The notes under the pieces: generated by a model
Told to the model about the DNA's origin: nothing
What the model saw: the letters and a program-made list of their open reading frames with translations, nothing else
The model's database searches: none
Shown: positions 28,301-33,639 of the stretch, piece by piece
Layout: every line of letters starts with the position of its first letter
How positions within the stretch are numbered: position 1 is the first letter of the stretch
Made by a program: the position numbers and the translations under genes
From: Chromatiales bacterium (ex Bugula neritina AB1)
Lineage (GTDB): Bacteria > Pseudomonadota > Gammaproteobacteria > Granulosicoccales > Granulosicoccaceae
Direction: 5' to 3'
DNA: 33,639 bases
Assembly (NCBI GenBank): GCA_001730015.1
Contig: MDLA01000163.1
Coordinates: forward strand, 1-33,639

Positions 28301-29478
28301 AACGCTTCTCGCTTGTGCAGGGTCAACCGGACCGGTGACTCCTGCGTGGCCGTCGCCACTGAGATTTCTATAGAATTATCAAAAGCAAAAGCTGGGCGAC
28401 TACTGGTGATCACTGTGCCCGTGTTTTGAACTGAGGGTAATTCGGCGGGGTGAGTAATACCGGAAGGCGCTGTAAAAACGGCCGCATAACGCTTGCCTTT
28501 TTCCGGTGTTATAACAAACAGCCCACGCCCCTCATGCTCTGATTCAAACTCAGCCAGAGTGGTGTTGCCGGGTATTCCTCCGTCAATTTCTACTATTTTC
28601 CCCTGTACATCTGCCGGTTTTCCATTGGCGAGCAGTGCCTGAAAATAAACCCGGCTTTTCAAACCAGCCACCAGTTCACCGCTCTCCGGATAAAACGAAA
28701 TATCCAGTTTCCGCAGCAATACCGGCAAACTTTTACTCGCCGTTTCCACCACGCCACCATCTTCAATCACAAAAGACAAACTGCCTTCACCTGCACTAAT
28801 TTGTTCAGGCAGATTAAAGGCCGTTTCAACTATACCGCTACCCATTATCTTAAGATCGGTTGCCCTGTATATTTCCCTACCATCCAGCCGTGCTATTGCG
28901 GTGACAGATGCTTTCAGAGGGACTCCACCTTCAGCACGTTCAACCGAGACACTGGCTTTAACCAGATCGCCGGGACCATAACCATCACGCGTGAACTGTA
29001 TCTGCGTTTTGATACGAGGAGCGCGAAAGGCACGAATATCAAAAGCCCGCTCAGTTTCAGGCACACCCAAAGTTGAACTGCTTACCTTCGCCGTATACTC
29101 GCCACCAGCGATACCCGCCGGCACCACCCATTGGTAGCCAAAAGCACTGTCGGTACTATTCGAATGCCCTTCGTGCACAACATCACCCTTCGGGCCGGTG
29201 ATCTTCACCTGAATCGAGTTTCCGCGCTCTGCAAGCGGTGTGTTATCGATAGCACTTAAAATAACCGTGCGCAGATAGACACTCTCACCCTCACGATAAA
29301 CGGGTTTATCGGTGCTGACATAAGCCAGATATCGCTCAATCCCTCCGAGTTCATCAGGCTCTACCACAGCGGGCGCATTCGCAGCACGGCCGAGTGTGGC
29401 ACTTAGCAGGATGATCGCCAGGGCGATCCGGACATAAGGCACTAAACGTAGTTTTAAAATCATATTCGTATCAGCCAT
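25342..29478 (-). CDS. Alpha-2-macroglobulin family protein
   Basis: This 1378-residue protein has an N-terminal signal peptide (VRIALAIILLSATLGRAANA). No lipobox Cys is seen, so it is likely soluble periplasmic or secreted. An MG-type domain begins YLAYVSTDKPVYREGESVYL. A Pro-rich linker (AAMPPPPPAPPPPVDD) lies at about 615-632. The thioester motif is in REPHGCFEQTSSTNYP, with Cys at about residue 907 and the CxEQ pattern kept. An alpha/alpha-toroid complement-like domain follows (YGLMEF, NAYIVWSLLESGQ). The C-terminal beta domain ends near FSAPASRIYPYYTDELKLWE. Bacterial A2Ms trap proteases and protect the envelope. No penicillin-binding-protein gene (pbpC) is adjacent, unlike the common colonisation-factor pair. 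Confidence 0.88.
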   Translation of the reverse strand: MADTNMILKLRLVPYVRIALAIILLSATLGRAANAPAVVEPDELGGIERYLAYVSTDKPVYREGESVYLRTVILSAIDNTPLAERGNSIQVKITGPKGDVVHEGHSNSTDSAFGYQWVVPAGIAGGEYTAKVSSSTLGVPETERAFDIRAFRAPRIKTQIQFTRDGYGPGDLVKASVSVERAEGGVPLKASVTAIARLDGREIYRATDLKIMGSGIVETAFNLPEQISAGEGSLSFVIEDGGVVETASKSLPVLLRKLDISFYPESGELVAGLKSRVYFQALLANGKPADVQGKIVEIDGGIPGNTTLAEFESEHEGRGLFVITPEKGKRYAAVFTAPSGITHPAELPSVQNTGTVITSSRPAFAFDNSIEISVATATQESPVRLTLHKREALLDSQDNITGLVTLDARDAEGVLIVTAWDRNGRPLAERLIFRQPRFGLNVELQLSDGPYVPGTDISVDILTTDDQGKPVEAVVGLTVTDDAVLELIEKRQQAPRLPVMVYLENEVLDLADAHVYLDRSDMHADTAVDLLLGTQGWRRFVLVDYSDIKKQFPSQIKRAMAENDQPKPVFRRMERRQIAMEGVMLLNAPMAAVQMEVVAEEMAPRPVNDAEPLVAAMPPPPPAPPPPVDDLQKNKALEMPVAEIAEAEQAFEVAGKIMAADMVMAAPANVGYIREFAFKARPDRQANERIDFTETLYWNTGVKTGARDGRATVEFSLSDSVTTFRLLADAYGRNGALGAGEAVIASVEPFYITAKMPLHAIAADVIRLPVTMVNSSDKTIENASLAIAGEGISDKKQAPVTLAPGQRLRSLIEVVTTKAGSFPITVTAQAGPYRDTVTRNLTVRPAGFPVTANEGGLLSSKAPFSTTVTIPADVSAGSLTATVKVYPSPLASMEEALNALLREPHGCFEQTSSTNYPLVMAQQYFDSHTGVDPKKIAQSRELLKAGYSKLIGFESEDNGYEWFGANPAHEALTAYGLMEFTDMAKVMQIDNTMLERTRQWLLDRRDGNGGFKRNERALDSFGRAPAPTTNAYIVWSLLESGQSPNSLKMEIDQVKDRAFRGDDSYIIALATNILYLSGDTASAELLAKRLVAAANDAGAIDGAATSITGSGGDSLTIETTSLALLAWLRDDEQWAAQVEKSIKWLFERSKAGRFGSTQSTVLALKAINTYDAARAVPKRPGSVHLYINGEVFGEPVAFTRESKGAIELADFSGVLAAGQNRIELRMTDGSKMPFALEISYNTSLPVTAASTPVHLSTELSHVKITEGEPLELQATVTAHGNNVATPIAIIGIPAGLELRHEQLKELVGQGSISAYEVRDSALVLYWRALKANESRVIPVSLVAVTPGVFSAPASRIYPYYTDELKLWEAGHSIVVAGR

Positions 29479-29638
29479 TAAGTAAAGGGCAGCGCAGCAG
29501 GGATTACCTGCGATGGATACTAATTAAACGCACAAGACCGGAAAACGGGGTTACGAAATAGCCGATTATAGAATATTTTGTGAATCCGTTCAGACGCAGC
29601 CACTACACGATTTCACAATAAACTGCGTACAACACCAT

Positions 29639-29971
29639 TTACAACTGTCTGGGGGCAAAGCTAATAATAGCCATACCGGCAAGTGCTACCGTAGCCCCGA
29701 CAATATCCCAGGTAGTCGGCTTAACACCATCAACTCCCCATAACCATAGAATCGCAACAAAAACGTAGACTCCACCGTACGCCGCATAGACCCTGCCAGC
29801 AGCTGTCGGGTGGAGAGACAGCAACCAGACAAACAGCGCGAGACTGAGTGCTGCGGGCACAAGGAGCAGGATACTTTTATCGTGCTTGAGCCAAAGGTAC
29901 GGCAAATAGCAGCCTGCTATTTCAGCAATCGCCGTAATAACAAAAAGAGTAACCGTTTTTAACTCGAACAT
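29639..29971 (-). CDS. ynfA: YnfA family (UPF0060) inner-membrane protein
   Basis: This 110-residue protein has four transmembrane helices. The family's landmarks are present: AEIAGCYLPYLWLK in the first helix, LFVWLLSLHPTAAGRVYAAYGGVYV, and WLWGVDGVKPTTWDIVGATVALAGMAII. YnfA proteins resemble small multidrug-resistance exporters and act in the inner membrane as a presumed dimer. The gene is separated from the alpha-2-macroglobulin gene by about 160 bp and appears monocistronic. Confidence 0.92.
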   Translation of the reverse strand: MFELKTVTLFVITAIAEIAGCYLPYLWLKHDKSILLLVPAALSLALFVWLLSLHPTAAGRVYAAYGGVYVFVAILWLWGVDGVKPTTWDIVGATVALAGMAIISFAPRQL

Positions 29972-30227
29972 GGATTTTCACCGAATGCCTGCTTTTCGTG
30001 CCATACAAAAGAAAGGTAACTGAACAGCATAGCGGGTGTAATTGCACTTTATGCATGGAATATCAATTTGAATTATAATCCATACACAACTATCCAGCGA
30101 CAGCTAAACCAAAACTACCGGAACTTGCCAGCTATTCTCCGCAGACCGTGGGGCTTTACAAATCCGAATTATCTGGCAACTATCGGCAGGATTCAGCCAT
30201 AACCCGACGCTGAATAGAGAATAAAAA

Positions 30228-30986
30228 ATGGCTTACCAATTACAAATTTCCCCGCACCCATCGGAGCTCCGCGCACAATATCTAGACTCGCTATCAGAGC
30301 CGCAGGAGTTCTTTGTTGAGGCACTTGTATCAGGTGGTACGACACTAACATATGGTGGTTTCGCGTATGCCGTTGTAGCCGGTGACATGCTTGTTGAAAT
30401 CTATACAACCCCTGCACATACACACAATTTGGTAGAGCTTTTTCAGCTTGTAATTGATAAGCATTCAATTAATACCGTGCTATGCAAGTCCTATGACACC
30501 CAGCTTCTCTACGCTGCATTGTCCAAAGAAGCAAAAGTAGCGACAGCAGGATACCTATTCAGACGAATCCTGGATGTTCCACATGAACGAACAGCAGCGG
30601 GCGTGTGTTTTCGCGCTGCCGAACACAAGGACATAGAGGCTGTAATGCAAATCAACGATGATTTCTTTGAAAGCATCGAAGAAGTTAGTGATTATCGCAC
30701 CAATGGCGGACTCTTTGTACTTGAAACGAATCAGGGTATTGTCGGGTGCGGGACTGGTAAAGCTGTAGTTCCAGGGAGGGATGATATAGATATTGGTATG
30801 TTAGTGGCGAAAACACACCGAAATCGCGGGCTTGGGCGGTATATTGCGAGTTGTCTGAAAGATCACTTTTTACGGCATGGTCTGAGACCAATTTGTGGAT
30901 GTGGGGCGAGCAATCATGCGTCAAAGCGAGCCTTGGAAAAAGCTGGATTTGCTTGCGATCACAGGTTGTTGTCAATTTCGTACTAA
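30228..30986 (+). CDS. GNAT-family N-acetyltransferase
   Basis: This 252-residue protein has a C-terminal GNAT domain (about 125-250). FRAAEHKDIEAVMQIND opens the fold, a strand IGMLVAKTHRNRGLGRYIAS carries the acetyl-CoA loop R-x-x-G-x-G, and CGASNHASKRALEKAGFACD closes it. The N-terminal 120 residues are an extra domain with no recognised motif; the layout fits a two-lobed acetyltransferase. The substrate is unknown. GC is low here (one 60-nt sample gave 40 %), unlike the methyltransferase that follows, so the two probably arrived separately. Confidence 0.85.
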   Translation: MAYQLQISPHPSELRAQYLDSLSEPQEFFVEALVSGGTTLTYGGFAYAVVAGDMLVEIYTTPAHTHNLVELFQLVIDKHSINTVLCKSYDTQLLYAALSKEAKVATAGYLFRRILDVPHERTAAGVCFRAAEHKDIEAVMQINDDFFESIEEVSDYRTNGGLFVLETNQGIVGCGTGKAVVPGRDDIDIGMLVAKTHRNRGLGRYIASCLKDHFLRHGLRPICGCGASNHASKRALEKAGFACDHRLLSISY

Positions 30987-31068
30987 TCGGCGACAGTCTG
31001 CATTGGGCAAACATTTGCCGGAGATCGTTACTTAAAAAAACGGTATAACTTCTCACAATCATGCTCTA

Positions 31069-31185
31069 ATGTTGCAATCCATTGGGGCTATTGACAAGTT
31101 CTTGTTTTTGCGGGATTGTCCATATTCCGGCGACACGAATTCGCCGCTTGACCTGGATGCTGTGCTCAATGGAGAGACGCTATGA
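31069..31185 (+). CDS. Possible 38-residue upstream ORF
   Basis: An ATG at 31069 opens a frame (MLQSIGAIDKFLFLRD... ending LNGETL) whose TGA at 31183-31185 overlaps the next ATG at 31182 as ATGA. It has no Shine-Dalgarno of note and no recognised motif. It may be a leader peptide, a fragment of a lost gene, or chance. Confidence 0.25.
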   Translation: MLQSIGAIDKFLFLRDCPYSGDTNSPLDLDAVLNGETL

Positions 31186-31271
31186 CGATAACAAAACATT
31201 TTAGTTTGAGCGTGCCTGACGTTAGAGAAGCTATACGCCAACGGCGTTTTAGGCGGAGTATCATACTATGA
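31182..31271 (+). CDS. Possible 29-residue leader ORF coupled to the methyltransferase
   Basis: The ATG at 31182 is preceded by GGAGAG at a spacing of 5. The peptide begins MTITKHFSLSVPDVREAI and ends RFRRSIIL. Its TGA (31269-31271) overlaps the methyltransferase ATG (31268) as ATGA. It could allow coupled translation of the methyltransferase, which has little ribosome binding site of its own. No family was recognised. Confidence 0.3.
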   Translation: MTITKHFSLSVPDVREAIRQRRFRRSIIL

Positions 31272-32083
31272 ACACTACCTCGCGTTCGGGTGCCTATCCC
31301 ATCGAAAACGTCGACGCCAGCGAACTGGAACGTCTGCGCCTTCAACATGAAGCGTGGGCCTCGGACACTACCGTTCTGCTGGATGAAATCGGTGTCGGGG
31401 CGGGGTGGAAATGTCTCGATCTCGGTTGTGGTCCCTTTGGCCTAACCCGCGTGCTGGCCGATGCGGTCGGTCCGACCGGCGACGTTATCGGGCTTGAGTA
31501 CAATGACGCCTTTGTTGCCGAAGCCCGCTCGGGCGCCCCCGCGCACGTCAAAATCGTGCAAGGTGATGCCTATGACACCAGCCTGCCAGGTGGCTCCTTC
31601 GACCTGGTGCACATGCGGTTCCTGGCCTCGGTGGCCGGTGATGCCGACCGGTTGCTGGCCGAGGCGATCCGGTTAGTTCGTCCTGGCGGCGTTTTGGCCT
31701 GTCAGGAAGCCACTACCGAAACCATCCGCAGCGTTCCGTCCGATCCTGCGTTCGACCGGTTGACCCAGGCGCTGGTCTCGCTGTTCCCGGATCTGCTTGT
31801 GAAGACTCCGACCGCACACCACATCTACACGATTCTGCATGACGCCGGGTTTGAGAATGTCGGCCATCGCACAGCAACCGTCAGCGTGCGCAGCGGCGAG
31901 CCGTGGCATGACTATATACCGTCCTGCATCCTCTCAGCGCGCAGCACGCTGGTAGAGCGCGGAATTTTCACCGATGCCGAACTAGACGAGGCAGTCGCCG
32001 ACTGCCGGGCATTTCTGTCGCAACCGGGCAGCCTGTTCGTCTCGCCGCAACTGGTTCAGGTCTGGGGCAGAAAGCCGGGCTGA
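31268..32083 (+). CDS. SAM-dependent class I methyltransferase
   Basis: This 271-residue protein has motif I CLDLGCGPFGLTRVLADAVG, the acidic residue after the second strand in VIGLEYN, VQGDAYDTSLPGGSFDLVHM and LVRPGGVLACQE (post-motif III). The family is Methyltransf_11/25-like; small molecules or polyketide/quinone-type acceptors are usual. GC is about 60-62 % in two sampled 60-nt blocks, clearly above the acetyltransferase before it, so recent transfer is likely. It starts by ATGA overlap with a 29-codon ORF. A 7-bp hairpin (32173-32189) follows about 90 nt after the stop. Confidence 0.9.
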   Translation: MNTTSRSGAYPIENVDASELERLRLQHEAWASDTTVLLDEIGVGAGWKCLDLGCGPFGLTRVLADAVGPTGDVIGLEYNDAFVAEARSGAPAHVKIVQGDAYDTSLPGGSFDLVHMRFLASVAGDADRLLAEAIRLVRPGGVLACQEATTETIRSVPSDPAFDRLTQALVSLFPDLLVKTPTAHHIYTILHDAGFENVGHRTATVSVRSGEPWHDYIPSCILSARSTLVERGIFTDAELDEAVADCRAFLSQPGSLFVSPQLVQVWGRKPG

Positions 32084-32172
32084 GCGGACGGCGGTTTCGC
32101 GTCGAATGTCGGCTCCATTCGATAGATGAACACGATACATAAGCAAACTGATCGATAGTCTGCTTTAGTCAA

Positions 32173-32189
32173 TTCTGCTTCAAGCAGAA
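32173..32189. other. Small hairpin next to IS-like element
   Basis: ttctgct (32173-32179) pairs with agcagaa (32183-32189) around the loop tca. There is no T tract on the plus strand, so terminator function is doubtful. It directly abuts the left end of the IS-like element at 32194 and may have been its insertion target. Confidence 0.4.
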
Positions 32190-32193
32190 ATCA

Positions 32194-32380
32194 CCCTGGT
32201 GTAGCATCAAATTTCGAGTTCAGAAGCTTATAGAGCGGTATAAAAGGCTCTGCACGGAGTTTTTACTGGATTGAGCCTGGTCATTCTAAGTGATATTCAG
32301 GAAAAACGAGTACAGCGCCTTAGATGCTGCTATAGAAGAAGCGCAGCGGCTGTGAACCGGAATTTTATGCAACACCAGGG
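32194..32380. mobile_element. 187-bp internally deleted insertion sequence (MITE-like)
   Basis: The left end ccctggtgtagcatcaaatt is matched, inverted, by the right end at 32361-32380 (aattttatgcaacaccaggg). The imperfect terminal repeats extend about 28 bp. A short plus-strand frame in the right half (NEYSALDAAIEEAQRL, stop TGA about 30 nt before the end) looks like the last codons of a transposase gene. The element thus seems to be two ends of an IS joined by internal deletion. No target duplication was found. A second left end sits at 6413. The IS family was not identified. Confidence 0.65.
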
Positions 32381-32607
32381 TATATACGTCGGTTGTTGAA
32401 GTGTCGCTGAGGTTCAGACCTGAAGGCCCAATCAAGTGGCGTATCCCATTGTTCAACTGATGCACCGTAAGCCTCAAGCATCCAGCCTGACATCTTTTGC
32501 CCAGCTTCAAGCAATAGCACTTTAGTATCCAGATCAGCTGAAAGCCTGTTAGCCAAAATACATCCGGCAGTTCCAGCACCACAAATCACATAGTCAAAAC
32601 CATCCAT
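32381..32607 (-). pseudogene. GMC oxidoreductase, N-terminal fragment truncated by IS-like element
   Basis: The frame starts MDGFDYVICGAGTAGCILAN, the FAD-binding GxGxxG of glucose-methanol-choline oxidoreductases. It runs through TKVLLLEAG and WAFRSEPQRHFNNRRIY, the usual first 75 or so residues of a choline dehydrogenase-like protein. It then stops matching exactly at the inverted repeat of the element ending at 32380. The downstream 450 or so residues are absent on the other side, so the gene is a dead 5' remnant; flavin binding alone cannot give activity. Confidence 0.85.
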
Positions 32608-33270
32608 CGCCTGACCTTCTTAGTTGATTATTAACCGTGTTATACCCTCGTCCATTGGGCATTTCAAACCAGTTGGTTGTTAGCTCATTTGATCCTCAGC
32701 TATCTACGATCAAAAGCTGTCGACGACAGTCTCATTTACACGACAGGAAAGAGAACACATCTGCGGAAGATCGTTAATTTAAATGGCTGGTTAGTCCTCG
32801 AGATGAGTTATTGACTGTTGTAACCAACTTTATTTCGCAAACTGTTCCCGGATTATTTTGCTGCAAGTTGGTGATGGAAATCGAATTAAATTGGGATGAA
32901 TATTCTGGTTTCGGTACACGAAGGGCATCACTCATAGAGACCAAAAAACTGAAGGGTGGAACGTGTCAAGGAGGAGTCCCGAGCTAGCGAGGGAAGCTCC
33001 TTGATGCGGTCCAACCGAAAGTTATGATGGTCTCTATGAGTGATGGCCTGGCAAGTCAAATTAGGTTGGATTAGTTCGGAACAATCCTATCCCAGCGAAA
33101 TTTGAGAAACCGTTGCAGAATAGCGTTGGATACAACATATTGACTATTCTATTGAATCCGGCACCCATCGACAGGAAATGGCCAATACCCGTCCTTTGGA
33201 CCACCATCGGAAATGACCGGTCTCTGCAAGAAAACGAAATGGCTAGCAATTCACTTGTCTATTGATGACC
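32608..33270. other. Intergenic region holding a long palindrome
   Basis: About 660 bp lies between the GMC fragment and the MerR gene. The outstanding structure is the palindrome described separately (32922-33049). A 62-codon minus-strand frame (33061-33249) has no motif and no ribosome binding site and is not called. Nothing else was recognised. Confidence 0.5.
32922..33049. repeat. Long imperfect palindromic element (structured DNA or RNA)
   Basis: The outer arms catcactcatagagacc (32926-32942) and ggtctctatgagtgatg (33029-33045) are perfectly complementary over 17 bp. They extend a few bases further with one mismatch. Inside, tcaaggag (32966-32973) pairs with ctccttga (32997-33004). Between these, gaagggtgg and ccaaccgaaag can pair partly. 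The whole can fold as one hairpin of about 125 nt on either strand. It may be a small non-autonomous mobile element or a structured RNA. It encodes no protein I can see. Confidence 0.7.
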
Positions 33271-33615
33271 CTAGATTGACTCAATTTTATTTATAAGCTC
33301 CTTACGGGCAGCCTGAAGAGCACGAAGCTGAGAGTCGATATCGGCGACCCTTTTATTGAGAATGGCCTTTCTCTGCTCAATTGATAGTTCGTTGCTAATC
33401 AACGCATCCAATATTTCCCTGCCTTCCGAGAGCTTGAAACCGAACTTTTTTCCATTCTTAATTATTTCAATCCTCTGTATTACGTCTTCACCAAACTCGC
33501 GATAGGTACGCGAGCCAGCTGTTCGGGGCGTGGAAGAAATTAACCCCATCGCTTCGTAATGTCTGATAGCTCCTTTAGTCATGCCTGTTCGCTGACAAAG
33601 TTCTCCGATTAGCAT
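33271..33615 (-). CDS. MerR-family transcriptional regulator
   Basis: This 114-residue protein begins LIGELCQRTGMTKGAIRHYE, the MerR winged HTH. GLISSTPRTAGSRTYREFGEDVIQRIEIIK follows, then a dimer coiled coil (LNKRVADIDSQLRALQAARK). There are no Cys residues of a metal site in the short C-terminus, so an organic effector or protein partner is more likely. AAGGAG precedes the ATG by about 10 nt. The gene it controls is not identified; it would probably lie to the right, outside the window, or on the opposite strand. Confidence 0.9.
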   Translation of the reverse strand: MLIGELCQRTGMTKGAIRHYEAMGLISSTPRTAGSRTYREFGEDVIQRIEIIKNGKKFGFKLSEGREILDALISNELSIEQRKAILNKRVADIDSQLRALQAARKELINKIESI

Positions 33616-33639
33616 GAGTGATTATTCTCCTTGACCATG

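Noticed and set aside
32922..33049. Integron attC site
   Set aside because: The arms lack the RYYYAAC / GTTRRRY ends and there is no integrase or cassette array.
33061..33249. 62-codon minus-strand frame
   Set aside because: No motif, no ribosome binding site, and it lies in palindrome-flanking intergenic sequence.

Overview
The window looks like a chromosomal segment of a gammaproteobacterium, probably free-living and aquatic. This rests on gene content: a PilY1-type pilus adhesin, an operon resembling the exosortase-A-associated hydrolase/ligase genes, a bacterial alpha-2-macroglobulin, YnfA and a beta-keto-acid cleavage operon. It cannot be placed more precisely from sequence alone. GC is moderate (roughly 50-55 % in the core), with local departures at the right end. 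No rRNA, tRNA or CRISPR array was recognised.

Left edge (1-930): debris. There is the 3' end of an IS1380-type transposase, a remnant of a DUF2235-type hydrolase and a short 16-bp tandem repeat. Next (935-4514, minus strand) comes a tight four-gene operon: acyl carrier protein, two alpha/beta-hydrolase-fold proteins with altered nucleophile elbows, and an acyl-CoA/acyl-ACP ligase. An EamA-type permease (5428-6303) follows. A decayed pilY1 (6580-9452, minus) carries one frameshift in an A8 run and one in-frame stop; a solo end of an insertion-sequence-like element lies just beyond its 3' end.

Centre (9800-20963): a SWIM-type SNF2 ATPase converges on a 488-residue protein made almost entirely of ten helix-turn-helix-like modules. 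A PPP-type phosphatase follows. Then five plus-strand genes look like a complete, divergent Hsp70 machine: a large basic alpha-helical/TPR-like protein with a Cys-rich tail, a mini J-protein with YPP in place of HPD, a GrpE-like exchange factor, an Hsp70, and a small four-cysteine protein.

Right-centre (20995-24820): a minus-strand operon of membrane protein, lambda-crystallin-type 3-hydroxyacid dehydrogenase, BKACE (DUF849) enzyme and short-chain dehydrogenase. It is divergent from a TetR regulator, and two matching operators lie between them. Substrate oxidation to a beta-keto acid followed by acetyl-CoA-dependent cleavage is the likely chemistry. After it come a P-loop kinase-like protein, a 1378-residue alpha-2-macroglobulin and YnfA.

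Right end (30.2-33.6 kb): an accessory mosaic. It holds an AT-richer acetyltransferase, a GC-rich methyltransferase preceded by two tiny ATGA-coupled ORFs, a 187-bp internally deleted IS abutting a truncated GMC oxidoreductase gene, a roughly 130-nt palindromic element and a MerR regulator.

The best candidates for undescribed biology are the ten-module HTH array protein and the divergent Hsp70 locus.
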